Assembly (NCBI GenBank): GCA_019694875.1
Contig: JAIBBC010000001.1
Span: forward strand, 1,178,001-1,242,000
Length of the DNA: 64,000 nucleotides
Source: Cyclobacteriaceae bacterium
GTDB lineage: Bacteria; Bacteroidota; Bacteroidia; Cytophagales; Cyclobacteriaceae
Reading direction: 5' to 3'
Shown here: in pieces, positions 1 through 8,827 of the stretch
How the letters are laid out: every line of letters starts with the position of its first letter
How positions within the stretch are numbered: the stretch's first letter is position 1
Translations under genes and position numbers: made by a program
The notes under the pieces: generated by a model
What the model was told of the DNA's origin: nothing
Databases searched by the model: none
The model's input: the letters and a program-made list of their open reading frames with translations, nothing else

Positions 1-324
1 GAGAACTTAACGATCACATCAGAAGATGATGTGTGGGGCACAAGCACAGATTCTTATAGCAATACCGGTGTTCAGGCAAACTGGGCCGAACTTACCACGG
101 GATTAAAAGTTCGGATGTTCGGCATCTTCTGGATGGGTTATACCGCCCGCTATAAATTCTGGCTAAGTACCGATGCGGAGAAGGGATTTATCCCGCACGA
201 TGTGCCCGGGTATGGCAAAACGTACAATGAGCATACGTGGGGCTTTAACTATTATATTATTTTCCGGATTCCTGTCAGGAATGACAAGATCGTTTCTAAA
301 ATCCTCAAGAAAAAAATCGAGTGA
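1..324 (+). CDS. C-terminal part of a DUF6048-like protein (5' end outside window)
   Basis: The frame is open from base 1, so the gene begins before the window and about 107 residues are visible. The end has a beta-strand-rich pattern with a PGYGK motif, a WGFNYYI strand and a final RIP segment. This resembles the C-terminus of DUF6048 proteins, a Bacteroidota family of presumed outer-membrane or periplasmic beta-barrel-like proteins with no assigned function. The family call is from memory of the motif pattern and is tentative. The stop overlaps the GTG start of the next gene by 4 bases, suggesting translational coupling. Confidence 0.55.
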   Translation, partial: ENLTITSEDDVWGTSTDSYSNTGVQANWAELTTGLKVRMFGIFWMGYTARYKFWLSTDAEKGFIPHDVPGYGKTYNEHTWGFNYYIIFRIPVRNDKIVSKILKKKIE

Positions 325-530
325 TTAATCGAATGGAAGCAATTGGCTTTCTTATTTCAGCAGCGATTTTTTTTGGCGTGTGTACAGCAATCGCCAATTG
401 GGGCAGATCAACGGGTTTGCGATGGGGTCAGATTTGGCTGATAGGAATTGCGCTGAGCCCGCTTGTTGCAGCGGTTATTGTTTTATTCTACAGTACAACT
501 GTAAAAATTAAATCAGCCCTTTCTAAATAG
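321..530 (+). CDS. small two-helix membrane protein, hypothetical
   Basis: This is a 69-residue protein if GTG at 321 is the start (overlapping the previous stop as GTGA), or 65 residues from ATG at 333. It has two hydrophobic segments, roughly residues 7-25 and 38-58, joined by a short polar loop containing GRSTGLRWGQ, and a short basic tail. I do not recognise a family. The coupling to the upstream gene suggests co-expression. Its 3' end overlaps the end of the convergent ftsY by 18 bases. Confidence 0.55.
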   Translation: MINRMEAIGFLISAAIFFGVCTAIANWGRSTGLRWGQIWLIGIALSPLVAAVIVLFYSTTVKIKSALSK

Positions 531-1472
531 AGAATCGACAAATGCAGTTTTGTTGAATAGCTGCAAGTCGTTAACTTTTTCACCCACTCCGATATATTTT
601 ACCGGAATCTTGAATTCGTCTGAGATTCCGATAACCACACCGCCTTTTGCAGTTCCGTCAAGCTTGGTGATCGCCAATGCGGTTACATCGGTTGCTTTGG
701 TAAATTCTCGTGCCTGGATGGCGGCATTCTGACCGGTACTTCCGTCAAGCACGAGCAGCACTTCGTGCGGGGCATCGGGAATAACTTTTTGCATCACACG
801 TTTAATTTTCGAAAGCTCTTCCATCAGGTTCACTTTCGTGTGAAGCCTCCCAGCTGTGTCGATAATAATAACATCGGCATGTTGCTCAACACCCGCTTTT
901 ACGGCTTCGAACGCCACAGCCGAAGGATCGGTGTTCATTCCTTTATTGATCACCGGAACGCCTACACGTTCGCCCCACAGTTTGAGCTGATCTACTGCGG
1001 CTGCACGGAAGGTATCTGCGGCACCAAGCACCACGTTGTTACCCGCATTTTTGAATTGCGCAGAAAGCTTACCGATGGTTGTTGTTTTACCAACACCATT
1101 CACACCCACCACCATGATCACGTAAGGCTTCTTAACACCTGTGAGTGCAAAGTCCTTCAGTTCTACTGACTGATTTTCGGAAAGCAGTGCAGCAATCTCT
1201 TCTTTCAGAATTCTGTCAAGCTCGGCAGCGCCTAAATATTTGTCGCGGGCAACACGCGCTTGAATGCGTTCAATGATTTTCAGGGTTGTTTCAACACCCA
1301 CATCAGACGATACCAGAATCTCTTCCAGGTTATCGAGCACCTCGTCATCGACTGTTGATTTGCCCACCAGTGCCTTCCCAAGCTTGCCGAAAAAGCTCTC
1401 GCTGGTTTTTTGCAAACCCTTGTCGAGTGATTCTTTATTTTCTTTTGAGAACAATCCGCCTAAAAATGCCAT
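513..1472 (-). CDS. ftsY: signal recognition particle receptor FtsY
   Basis: A 319-residue SRP-type GTPase that docks SRP-ribosome complexes at the inner membrane for co-translational insertion of membrane proteins. It has a helical N domain (about residues 20-105) followed by the G domain. The G domain shows the P-loop GVNGVGKTT at 123-131, a DTFRAAA motif near 153-159, DTAGR at 205-209 and TKLDG at 269-273. It lacks the long acidic A domain of E. coli FtsY, which is normal for this phylum. The order rpmB-rpmG-DUF4295-ftsY is the usual Bacteroidota arrangement, although a terminator-like hairpin lies just upstream and may reduce read-through. Confidence 0.97.
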   Translation of the reverse strand: MAFLGGLFSKENKESLDKGLQKTSESFFGKLGKALVGKSTVDDEVLDNLEEILVSSDVGVETTLKIIERIQARVARDKYLGAAELDRILKEEIAALLSENQSVELKDFALTGVKKPYVIMVVGVNGVGKTTTIGKLSAQFKNAGNNVVLGAADTFRAAAVDQLKLWGERVGVPVINKGMNTDPSAVAFEAVKAGVEQHADVIIIDTAGRLHTKVNLMEELSKIKRVMQKVIPDAPHEVLLVLDGSTGQNAAIQAREFTKATDVTALAITKLDGTAKGGVVIGISDEFKIPVKYIGVGEKVNDLQLFNKTAFVDSLFRKG

Positions 1473-1521
1473 GGCTACAACTTAATGAAAATTATTGATG
1501 GTCTGAATTTGCCCGCTTATT

Positions 1522-1553
1522 GGTCTGTGTCACTTGTCCTGGGTCTGTGTCAC
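1522..1553. repeat. two 12-bp direct repeats upstream of ftsY
   Basis: The 12-mer ggtctgtgtcac occurs at 1522-1533 and again at 1542-1553, a 20-bp period, in the short gap between the DUF4295 terminator and the ftsY start. The spacing of about two helical turns would suit a regulator binding the same face of DNA, but this is only inference and chance duplication is possible. Confidence 0.4.
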
Positions 1554-1574
1554 ACAGCCCCGTGGCATCTAAAC

Positions 1575-1599
1575 AAAAAAAGTCCCGCGGAGGGACTTT
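1575..1599 (-). terminator. intrinsic terminator after the rpmB-rpmG-DUF4295 operon
   Basis: An 8-bp perfect stem (aaagtccc / gggacttt, 1579-1586 and 1592-1599) with a 5-base loop. On the minus strand it is followed by a T-run (the A-run at 1575-1581). It lies just after the DUF4295 stop codon and before ftsY, so it probably ends or attenuates the ribosomal-protein transcript. Confidence 0.8.
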
Positions 1600-1622
1600 C
1601 ATAACTAAACCTTTTCTGCGGC

Positions 1623-1778
1623 TTACTTCTTCGCCAGAACCTCTTTTACAAGGTCAGCCGGAACGATTTCCTCGCGGAAGGTATAAGCGCCAGTCTTTTC
1701 AGACTTCACGGCACGGATCACTTTTGCAAAGCTCTTTCCGTCAGTTTTCTTTAACGATGCAACTACTTTCTTTGCCAT
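1623..1778 (-). CDS. DUF4295 family small basic protein
   Basis: A 51-residue lysine-rich protein starting MAKKVVASLKK and ending VKEVLAKK. The sequence and the position directly after rpmG match the DUF4295 family found almost only in Bacteroidota next to L28 and L33. The role is unknown; the ribosomal-operon position and basic composition suggest a ribosome-associated factor, which is inference. It starts 2 bases after the rpmG stop, so it is probably translated from the same mRNA. Confidence 0.88.
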   Translation of the reverse strand: MAKKVVASLKKTDGKSFAKVIRAVKSEKTGAYTFREEIVPADLVKEVLAKK

Positions 1779-1780
1779 GG

Positions 1781-1963
1781 TTATTTAATTTCTTTGTGAA
1801 CGGTCATTTTTTTCAATACCGGGTTATACTTCTTAAGCTCCAAACGCTCAGTTGTATTCTTACGGTTTTTCTTGGTGATGTAACGGCTCATGCCGGGCAG
1901 GCCGGTAGCCTTGTGCTCTGTGCACTCTAAAATCACCTGGATTCTGTTCTTACTTCTTGCCAT
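1781..1963 (-). CDS. rpmG: 50S ribosomal protein L33
   Basis: A 60-residue L33: N-terminal [17 protein letters not shown], an internal [10 protein letters not shown] segment and a C-terminal basic [17 protein letters not shown]. It has a single Cys in place of the two CxxC pairs of the zinc-binding type, so this is a zinc-independent L33. It lies between rpmB and the DUF4295 gene on the same strand. Confidence 0.97.
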   Translation of the reverse strand: MARSKNRIQVILECTEHKATGLPGMSRYITKKNRKNTTERLELKKYNPVLKKMTVHKEIK

Positions 1964-1982
1964 GATTCCTTCTGTTTATCGA

Positions 1983-2219
1983 TTAAGCAAACATTCCTTT
2001 TGCTTTCGCTTCTTTCAAAACTGCTGAAATGCCATGCTTGTTGATGGTCTTGATTGCCTTGGTAGACACTTTCAGCGTTACCCAACGGTCTTCCTCAGGG
2101 ATGAAAAAGCGCTTTTTCTGCAAGTTCGGATAGAATCTGCGCTTCGTCTTGTTGTTTGCATGCGAAACGTTATTTCCAACCTGCGGTCTTTTTCCGGTGA
2201 TTTCACAAACTCTGGCCAT
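1983..2219 (-). CDS. rpmB: 50S ribosomal protein L28
   Basis: A 78-residue L28 starting [16 protein letters not shown]. The open frame extends further upstream to 2291, but the family N-terminus fixes the ATG at 2219. Characteristic features are the GKRP motif, [19 protein letters not shown] and the C-terminal [10 protein letters not shown]-like end. It is the first gene of the rpmB-rpmG-DUF4295 transcript, and its promoter should lie in 2220-2335. Confidence 0.97.
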   Translation of the reverse strand: MARVCEITGKRPQVGNNVSHANNKTKRRFYPNLQKKRFFIPEEDRWVTLKVSTKAIKTINKHGISAVLKEAKAKGMFA

Positions 2220-2335
2220 ACTCAAATACTGTTTACCCCCTAAAAAGGGACTGCAAATATCGGGAAAACGACCCCAATTATCCAAACACAACCTTAAAAT
2301 AACCGTAGAGATTTGGGCTCAAATCCCCTTTCTAG

Positions 2336-4531
2336 TCAGCGAATTACGATTTTCCGACTGTAGGTTTTCCCTCGGATGTCGAATTTCAGCAGGTAGACAC
2401 CTTGTAAGCCGTCAACCGGCTGCCGGAAGGGTTGGTTTGGAGCAAGCTGAACCGCGGGCCCAACGGGCTGGCCAAGCGCGGTTATAACCTGAAACCGTGC
2501 CGGGGCGTCAACTTCTACGGTCAGCAGTTGGGTTTGAGATACCGGATTCGGATAGACGCTGATAACCGGTTCGGATGTTTCTTCGGGTAGCCCGGTTGTC
2601 GGGTACCGGTTTTTAAGGATATGGAGTCCGCCCAGTATGTTGCCCGTTACGATCTCCGGCTTTGGAAAGCTATACAGGTTAGCGATTGCCGGCCAGATGC
2701 GACCACCCAGGTTTTGGGCAATGTAATCATCAAGCGTACTGTTGTAAACGATATTCGTTTTGCTTTCGGATGCATCTGTAGCTTCACGATAGTTACCGAT
2801 CACCGTAACCTTTCCGGTTTGATCGCCATAGATCAACTCATCTTTTCCATCATTGTTAAGATCACCGGTTGCAACCGAAGGACTCTGCCGCAACACAGAC
2901 GATGTCAGGTTCAAATAGTTTGCCTGTTGCAAAGTGAAGGCTGGTGAAGATGCAGTACCCGTATTTCTCCAATAGTCCAACGCTCCGTTAAGCCGACCGA
3001 CAATAAGATCGGTAAGGCCGTCCTGGTTTACATCGGCAGGAGTGATGTTCTCTTCGCGCCAGAGAACGGTAAATCCGGTTACGGTAACACTTCCGGAAAA
3101 GTCGGCAGTGGTTGTCCCCGTGTTCAGAATGTAATAGAGCTGTGTAACGGTGCCGGTTTGTGCGGTGAACACAAGATCTTGTTTAGTATCACCATTCATG
3201 TCGGCAAATTTCGGTTTGATGTTCACATGCCCGCGCGCGCTTAAGCTCAGGAAGTCATCCGTAACAAACTCAAACTGCGGCTCGGTGGGTGAACCTGTGT
3301 TTTCGAAAAAGTAAACAGATGCTGCTTCGTAAGCATGATTGATGTAACATCCGATAAACATATCCTGATCACCATCGCCATCCACATCAAAAAATGCAGG
3401 TACCGCATTGTCTCCCACATCCAGCATGTCGCCTTGCAAAAATTCTTTATCTGCGGCTGCATAAGAAGGTACTGAATTGGTTCCGGTATTTTTATAAAAC
3501 CATACCGATTGTTTGAAGTTGGTTTCATTGAATTCGCGGAAGAAAAGGTTCGGAGAAATGATCAGGTCGGTGATCCCGTCAAAGTCAAGGTCTTCACGAT
3601 AAGGATTTGCATAGTTTACCATGCTAAAAGTCTCCGGATACGGAACGGCTGAGTTCACGACCGCATTCGCGGGATTGCTGTCGCCACTTTCGTTTTCGAA
3701 AAGGAACAGTTGATCGCATGCCGCTTCAGCGAACAGCATATCGATGTCACCATCGTTGTCGGCATCAAAGGCGAACAGACTTTTTCCGCCCGCGTGGTCT
3801 TCTCTTCCGCTTGAAGGGCATGTGCTGCTGTTAAACGCGAAGACTCCGCATGTACACTCACGCACTCCGGCCCATCCAAGCGTAACGCGTTCAAATTCGA
3901 GTGAGTCGCGTGAACCATATCGCTCCATGCTGAAATTTTTATGGAATTCAATTCTTGATTCGCCCGGAAAATCCATACTAAAAATATCGAGGTCGCCATC
4001 GCCATCTGCATCTGCGATGGAAGGCAGGTCGTCATAGCTCATTTGCAGCGGAGCTTTCGATGTTTTTTTTGTGAGTAATAACGGGCCTTTTGATGTCCCA
4101 TTAAAGAAAAGAAAAGGCTGCCAGGTTAATTGCCCGCCTGTCTGCGTTTTATTGACGTATACTTTAACGCCAAGCGCATCACCTGTGAAAATGTCCTTGA
4201 GTCCGTCTCCATTGAAGTCGCGAATCAAAAGCCAGTTGGTAATTCCTTCCGGGAAAAGAACTTCATATTCCGGTGCATGAACGTACTCTCCGTCTTGTTG
4301 CAGGAACGTAAGTACGAGATCGCCCATCCGCTCGAAAATCACCAGATCTTCTTTGGCATCGTGGTTTAAATCCATCGTGCTGATCTGCACGGCATTGAGG
4401 CCGCCACTCCAGGGGAATTTTAGCGGTACGTTGCCTTCACCCGTAACGGGAATGGATTGATCAAGTTCATACAGGAATTGTGCGCTTGCCAGAGCAGGCA
4501 GAAACAGCAACAGAAAACTCAGCGCGCGCAT
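2336..4531 (-). CDS. secreted FG-GAP/VCBS-repeat protein with type IX sorting domain
   Basis: A 731-residue exported protein when started at the ATG at 4531, which gives a clean signal peptide (MRALSFLLLFLPALASAQ). The frame is open to 4612, but that would overlap murF and lacks a signal sequence. The body contains many FG-GAP/VCBS blade motifs with calcium-binding DxDxDGxxD patterns (for example DADGDGDLDIF, DVDGDGDQDMF, DLNNDGKDEL), predicting a beta-propeller. The last ~75 residues, with VYPNPV and a final KIVIR, form a type A C-terminal domain that directs export through the type IX system and surface anchoring. The ligand is unknown. It is transcribed divergently from murF with about 65 bp between starts. 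Confidence 0.9.
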   Translation of the reverse strand: MRALSFLLLFLPALASAQFLYELDQSIPVTGEGNVPLKFPWSGGLNAVQISTMDLNHDAKEDLVIFERMGDLVLTFLQQDGEYVHAPEYEVLFPEGITNWLLIRDFNGDGLKDIFTGDALGVKVYVNKTQTGGQLTWQPFLFFNGTSKGPLLLTKKTSKAPLQMSYDDLPSIADADGDGDLDIFSMDFPGESRIEFHKNFSMERYGSRDSLEFERVTLGWAGVRECTCGVFAFNSSTCPSSGREDHAGGKSLFAFDADNDGDIDMLFAEAACDQLFLFENESGDSNPANAVVNSAVPYPETFSMVNYANPYREDLDFDGITDLIISPNLFFREFNETNFKQSVWFYKNTGTNSVPSYAAADKEFLQGDMLDVGDNAVPAFFDVDGDGDQDMFIGCYINHAYEAASVYFFENTGSPTEPQFEFVTDDFLSLSARGHVNIKPKFADMNGDTKQDLVFTAQTGTVTQLYYILNTGTTTADFSGSVTVTGFTVLWREENITPADVNQDGLTDLIVGRLNGALDYWRNTGTASSPAFTLQQANYLNLTSSVLRQSPSVATGDLNNDGKDELIYGDQTGKVTVIGNYREATDASESKTNIVYNSTLDDYIAQNLGGRIWPAIANLYSFPKPEIVTGNILGGLHILKNRYPTTGLPEETSEPVISVYPNPVSQTQLLTVEVDAPARFQVITALGQPVGPAVQLAPNQPFRQPVDGLQGVYLLKFDIRGKTYSRKIVIR

Positions 4532-4595
4532 CAAATTATTTTTACTAACAGATAACGCTGCCCCGTGCCTAGCTGTTATCTTGGCGGTTAAGATA

Positions 4596-5882
4596 ATGAT
4601 GGATATCGACAAATTATATCAGAAATACCGTGAGTCGGGGAAGGTATCAACCGACACCCGGCAGATTTTACCCGGCTCGGTGTTCTTTGCACTAAAGGGC
4701 GACAAGTTTAATGCGAATGAGTTTGCCGCAGAGGCGCTTACCAAGGGTGCAAGTGCTGCAGTAGTTGATGAAGCAAAATACGCAGTTGACGACAGGTACT
4801 TCCTGGTAAACAATTCGCTTGAGGCGTTACAAAAACTTGCGCGTCATCATCGCGACCAGTTGAAAATTCCGGTTGTCGGTTTAACGGGATCCAATGGTAA
4901 AACCACCAGCAAGGAATTGCTGAATGCCGTACTCAGTAAAAAATTCAAGACGTTCGCCACAAAAGGCAATCTCAATAATCACATCGGGGTGCCGCTTACG
5001 ATTCTTTCGATTGATGATTCAATTGAGTTGGCCATTATTGAAATGGGTGCAAACCATGTCGGGGAAATTGCGCTCTTGTCTTCCATTGCGAATCCCACGC
5101 ATGGATTCATCACGAACATCGGCAAGGCACACATCGGAACGTTTGGCGGGTTTGAAAATATTATCCGCGGAAAGTCGGAATTGTATCAGCATCTGATCAC
5201 GAACAACGGACAGGTTTTCATTAATTCGAAGAATGAAATTTTAAGCAACATGGCCAAGCGGTTCAGTAAGCCTTTGTTCTATCCTGCAAAAGGCGACTTC
5301 TATCACTGCGAGCTTTTGGCGTCCGATCCGTTTTTGAAAATCAAGGCCGAAAACGGTGATGAAATTACAATGCAGCTTGTTGGTGGTTACAATTTTGAAA
5401 ATGCGGCTGCTGCGCTGTGCATAGGTAAGTTTTTCGGTGTTGATGAAAAACTCGCCAATCGGGCCGTGGCGGAATATGTGCCGGGCAACATGCGCTCACA
5501 GATTGTAAAGAAAGAGTCAAATACCATTGTGCTGGACGCATACAACGCAAACCCGAGTTCGATGGGCGCAGCCATTGAAAACCTGGCGGCCATGAAAACC
5601 GACAGCAAGGTTGCCATTGTGGGCGACATGTTTGAACTGGAAGAGGAGGCCGAAGCCGAGCACCGCGCCATTGGAAGACTGCTGAAGCTTAAGAACTTTA
5701 ACCGGGTTTACCTCTGTGGTAAATTGATGCGGTGGGCAAAAGAAGAATGCCCCAATGCACTGCTGTTTGAGAAGAAGGAAGATTTGATTGCGGAATTGAA
5801 AATGAACCCGGTTAAACAGTCAACAATCCTGGTAAAAGCATCTCGCGGCATTGGATTGGAGACGGTTGTTGACTTTTTGTAA
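4596..5882 (+). CDS. murF: UDP-N-acetylmuramoyl-tripeptide--D-alanyl-D-alanine ligase
   Basis: Cytoplasmic Mur ligase that adds D-Ala-D-Ala to the UDP-MurNAc-tripeptide in peptidoglycan synthesis. It shows the N-terminal substrate-binding region with STDTR, an ATP loop TGSNGKTT near residues 98-105, the middle-domain NIGKAHIGTFGG motif and a C-terminal domain with DAYNANPSSM. Start: the frame opens with TTG at 4581, but ATG at 4596 (or the adjacent 4599) is more likely. Length about 428 residues, normal for Bacteroidota MurF. It stands alone here, away from the dcw cluster. Confidence 0.96.
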   Translation: MMDIDKLYQKYRESGKVSTDTRQILPGSVFFALKGDKFNANEFAAEALTKGASAAVVDEAKYAVDDRYFLVNNSLEALQKLARHHRDQLKIPVVGLTGSNGKTTSKELLNAVLSKKFKTFATKGNLNNHIGVPLTILSIDDSIELAIIEMGANHVGEIALLSSIANPTHGFITNIGKAHIGTFGGFENIIRGKSELYQHLITNNGQVFINSKNEILSNMAKRFSKPLFYPAKGDFYHCELLASDPFLKIKAENGDEITMQLVGGYNFENAAAALCIGKFFGVDEKLANRAVAEYVPGNMRSQIVKKESNTIVLDAYNANPSSMGAAIENLAAMKTDSKVAIVGDMFELEEEAEAEHRAIGRLLKLKNFNRVYLCGKLMRWAKEECPNALLFEKKEDLIAELKMNPVKQSTILVKASRGIGLETVVDFL

Positions 5883-5884
5883 TG

Positions 5885-5953
5885 AGATTGCTTCGCTTCG
5901 CTCGCAATGACGCGGTGTACGTCATTGCGAGGGAGGAACTCCCGAAGCAATCT
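5885..5953. repeat. palindromic interspersed repeat between convergent genes
   Basis: An imperfect inverted repeat. The outer arms agattgcttcg (5885-5895) and cgaagcaatct (5943-5953) and the inner arms ctcgcaatgacg (5901-5912) and cgtcattgcgag (5920-5931) can form a long hairpin. It sits between the convergent 3' ends of murF and the 5970-6998 gene, and may act as a bidirectional terminator. A related element is at 36564-36620. Confidence 0.75.
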
Positions 5954-5969
5954 GTTTTCAGCCGATCCC

Positions 5970-6998
5970 CTAATTGCGTTTCCGGATGAACAAATACCCG
6001 GTAATTCCGATCACGCCCAGCGACACGATCACCGCCCACCAGTTGAGCTTGCGGCATTCGCCATACATGGTGTAGTCTTTCAGCAGGAATTTGATCGTAG
6101 GCGGAGCCCAGAACAATGAGTTGCCGGAAACTGAATCAGCGTTGGTCTTTACCACATCCCACGGGAGATTGACGCGGTTTACAAATTTGCCATCATCTAC
6201 CATTGAAATAAAACCGATCTTCTTCCAGAATTTCTTTTGGGCAATTTGAAACTCGGCCACTTTTGTTTGATCGATCGGAATTTTAAAACTATCCAGCGTT
6301 ATTAACAATGCATTGGTTTCATCCACGCCCTTTCGGTCGTCCAAATTTTCTATAGCCGCGCGTAAATCTTTTTTACGTTTTTTCAGCGAGTCTAGGGCCG
6401 GCTTCGCAGTTACCACGATACTTGAAAGATCAAAAAGCTCCTGATAGATCACCTCTTCCCCGTATTTTGAAAACACCTTATCATGCAACAGGCTTAAATA
6501 CAGTTCATCGGCTTTTGAAATCTTTTGCCCTTCAGCCGGCAGGCGATCGATGAACGCGTAATCTTCCTGAGTCAGATAATCCTCCGGACTGACCTTCAAT
6601 TTGTTAAGCTTGTGATAAGTTTCGGAATAGATGATGTACGTGTAAAACCACCGAAACCTCTTCTCAAACTTGCTGGTAACCTGGAGAATTGTATCACTCA
6701 CCACGGAAAGATCAGTGTTCGCCTCTTCTGCGGAAGTAAACTTCTTATGAAAACGGGTGAACTTTTCGTATTCAACAGAGTCGGTTTTAGCGGTGTCTTT
6801 TCGTTCTTTTTTGATGACCGACCTTTCCCAGTCACTTACGTTAAAAACGAAATTCGCTGAATCGGTTCTCTCAACGGCAATGGTCTTGTCGAGCGACCCG
6901 TCAGGATAAACCGTGGTTTCTGTTGCCACATCAAACTCACACGAAGCAAGTGTAAGGATGATTAACAAACTGAGTATTAACAGGGGGAGCTTTCTCAT
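5970..6998 (-). CDS. putative lipoprotein with C-terminal membrane anchor, hypothetical
   Basis: A 342-residue protein. The N-terminal signal ends in a lipobox (LTLASC, Cys about residue 20). The middle is charged and helical, with a VYPDGSLDKTI segment near residue 30. A hydrophobic helix lies near residues 320-338 (WWAVIVSLGVIGITGYLF), followed by RKRN. No family recognised. It follows the anti-sigma gene by 1 bp, so it is probably the third gene of a sigma/anti-sigma transcript and may be a membrane-associated partner or target; that is inference. A lipid anchor plus a C-terminal transmembrane helix is an uncommon combination. Confidence 0.75.
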   Translation of the reverse strand: MRKLPLLILSLLIILTLASCEFDVATETTVYPDGSLDKTIAVERTDSANFVFNVSDWERSVIKKERKDTAKTDSVEYEKFTRFHKKFTSAEEANTDLSVVSDTILQVTSKFEKRFRWFYTYIIYSETYHKLNKLKVSPEDYLTQEDYAFIDRLPAEGQKISKADELYLSLLHDKVFSKYGEEVIYQELFDLSSIVVTAKPALDSLKKRKKDLRAAIENLDDRKGVDETNALLITLDSFKIPIDQTKVAEFQIAQKKFWKKIGFISMVDDGKFVNRVNLPWDVVKTNADSVSGNSLFWAPPTIKFLLKDYTMYGECRKLNWWAVIVSLGVIGITGYLFIRKRN

Positions 6999-6999
6999 A

Positions 7000-7509
7000 T
7001 CAGAATGATTTTTTTACAAAATTTTTGATGAACACATTGTCACAACTGCCCGACTTCACGCAAGCGTAAAGGGAAGGCTTGGTTTCAGATTTCTGTTTTC
7101 TGTTTAAGAAAGTTTTTGAAATAGACGTTGATTCAAGAACAACCGTGTGTGCAACAGGTATCTGTTTTTTCAACTCGTATGGTTCCATCTGTTCTATCCC
7201 AAACAAAACAATCAGCGTAAGCGATGCTGCCACCATGGCATATTTTAAAACCGAACTATTAAACCAAACTGACGTCTGCTTTTGTTGACGGCCAATTGCC
7301 TGCATGATGTTGCTGGTCAGTTGTGCGTGATTAGCAGGTTCGGGTTTTATTGCAGCGACTTTTGCGATATGTTGCTGTATGGATGTGAAATCCTGAAATA
7401 ACTGTGCGCAGGCAGCACAATTTTTAATGTGTGCTTCAAGAGATTGTCGTTCCGCTTCGGAAAGTTCGGAATACAAATAAATGCGCTCTTCAAAATCCTT
7501 GCATTTCAT
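7000..7509 (-). CDS. anti-sigma factor with zinc-finger (HC2) domain
   Basis: A 169-residue membrane protein. The N-terminal HxxxCxxC-type zinc-binding anti-sigma domain includes CKDFEERIYLYSELSE and AHIKNCAACAQLF. One transmembrane helix lies near residues 88-105 (YAMVAASLTLIVLFGIEQ), followed by a periplasmic tail of about 60 residues. It should hold the upstream-encoded ECF sigma factor at the membrane until a signal releases it. The gene overlaps the sigma gene by 4 bases. Confidence 0.9.
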   Translation of the reverse strand: MKCKDFEERIYLYSELSEAERQSLEAHIKNCAACAQLFQDFTSIQQHIAKVAAIKPEPANHAQLTSNIMQAIGRQQKQTSVWFNSSVLKYAMVAASLTLIVLFGIEQMEPYELKKQIPVAHTVVLESTSISKTFLNRKQKSETKPSLYACVKSGSCDNVFIKNFVKKSF

Positions 7510-8081
7510 AGGAAAATTTTATCCGTTGTTTGATAAACCGCTTTCAATTTCTCACTGATCTTTTTTCGCGCGTGAAACAGGTTGCTTTTCACATTTCCTG
7601 CCGACATTGATAATGTTTCGCTCACCTCATCAGGCGATAAACCTTCCAGGTCGCGAAGAATAAAAACCGCCTTCTGTTTGGGCGTAAGTTCATCCGCTGC
7701 AGCGTGAATGATTTTTATTAACTCATGCTGCTGATAGTCGCGCTCAGGTGTTGAATAGTTGGTCAGTTCCCGTTGCTTCTCCACATCCACAGCATTTTTT
7801 TGCTGCCTTTTGTGCTTTGATTTCAAGAAATCAAGACAGCGGTTTGTGACGATCTTGTATAACCACGTGGTAAGCTTCACTTCCGGTTTATAGTTGTGAA
7901 GATTTTTCCAGAGCCGTACAAAAACCTCCTGCGTAATGTCTTCCGCCTCGTGCGGATCATTTACAAACCGAAATGCCAAGGCATACACAAATCCCTGATT
8001 GGCCTCCACGATGGCCCGAAAAGCCGGATGACTGCCGCGTGCGGCTTCCTGGATCAATTCGGAGGTTATCGGCTCAGGCAT
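7506..8081 (-). CDS. ECF-type RNA polymerase sigma factor
   Basis: A 191-residue sigma-70 family member containing region 2 (about residues 25-95, with FRFVNDPHEAEDITQEVFVRLWKNL and TWLYKIVTNRCLDFLK) and region 4 (about 130-185, with LTPKQKAVFILRDLEGLSPDEVSETLSMSAGNVKSNLFHARKKI). Regions 1 and 3 are absent, as expected for extracytoplasmic-function factors. It probably directs transcription of its own operon and an unknown regulon under control of the coupled anti-sigma factor. Confidence 0.95.
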   Translation of the reverse strand: MPEPITSELIQEAARGSHPAFRAIVEANQGFVYALAFRFVNDPHEAEDITQEVFVRLWKNLHNYKPEVKLTTWLYKIVTNRCLDFLKSKHKRQQKNAVDVEKQRELTNYSTPERDYQQHELIKIIHAAADELTPKQKAVFILRDLEGLSPDEVSETLSMSAGNVKSNLFHARKKISEKLKAVYQTTDKIFL

Positions 8082-8164
8082 TTACCATGATACGACCAAA
8101 CTTTACCCCGGTCAAATGCCCGGCTAAAATTTTATTCGCTCACCTTTTGTTGTTTACTTTGAGC

Positions 8165-8827
8165 ATGGATTTCAGCACGATTCTCAAGTTTTTAAAAGAC
8201 CTGTCGAAAAACAACGACCGGGCGTGGTTCGAGAAAAACAAAGGCAAATACCTGGAAGCAAAAGATCAGTTCGATCAGTTTGTGACAAAATTGTTGCATG
8301 ATCTTACCGACTTCGATCAGTCGCTGGCAGCACTTGATCCGAAGAAGATTACGTTTCGCATCTATCGCGATGTGCGCTTCAGCAAAAACAAGTTGCCCTA
8401 TAAAATAAACATGAGCGCGGGCATTTCGCCCCGCGGAAAAATGGTGGATGAACCCGGTGTTTATTTGCACATTCAGCCCGGCAACAAAAGTTTTGTAGCA
8501 GCCGGGCTTTGGATGCCGCAGCCTGAACCGCTTGCAAAAATCCGTCAGGAGATTGACTACAACGGTGATGCGCTGAAGAAAATCATGAATGACAAGAAGT
8601 TCAAAAAGATGTACGGTGCTTTCGAAACCGAGTACGCGCTAAAAAATACTCCGAAAGGTTACGAAAAAGATCACCCGCTTGCCGACTGGCTGCGACTGAA
8701 AAGCTTTGTCGTGTCGCACAACTTTACGGATGAAGAAGTTAAGAGTAAAAACTTTATGAAGTCTGTGATTGATACGTACAAAACGGCCAAGCCGCTGAAT
8801 GATTTTTTGAAAGACGCAATCGCTTAG
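8165..8827 (+). CDS. DUF2461 family protein
   Basis: A 220-residue protein from the ATG at 8165 (MDFSTILKFLKDLSKNNDRAWFEKNKGKY). The frame is open from 7973, but that extension lies inside the divergent sigma gene and is not family-like. Conserved DUF2461/TIGR02453 elements are LSKNNDRAWFEKNKxxY, a FRIYRDVRFSKNKLPYK block and PGVYLHIQPG with a LWMP segment. The function of the family is unknown. The 3' end overlaps the convergent AsmA-like gene by 4 bases. Confidence 0.92.
   Translation: MDFSTILKFLKDLSKNNDRAWFEKNKGKYLEAKDQFDQFVTKLLHDLTDFDQSLAALDPKKITFRIYRDVRFSKNKLPYKINMSAGISPRGKMVDEPGVYLHIQPGNKSFVAAGLWMPQPEPLAKIRQEIDYNGDALKKIMNDKKFKKMYGAFETEYALKNTPKGYEKDHPLADWLRLKSFVVSHNFTDEEVKSKNFMKSVIDTYKTAKPLNDFLKDAIA

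Noticed and set aside
765-1169. 134-codon open frame opposite ftsY
   Set aside because: It lies entirely within the well-supported ftsY gene, has no family-like sequence, and its composition follows the complementary codons.
7973-8164. Upstream extension of the DUF2461 gene
   Set aside because: The region overlaps the divergent sigma-factor gene and its translation does not resemble the family; the start at 8165 fits.
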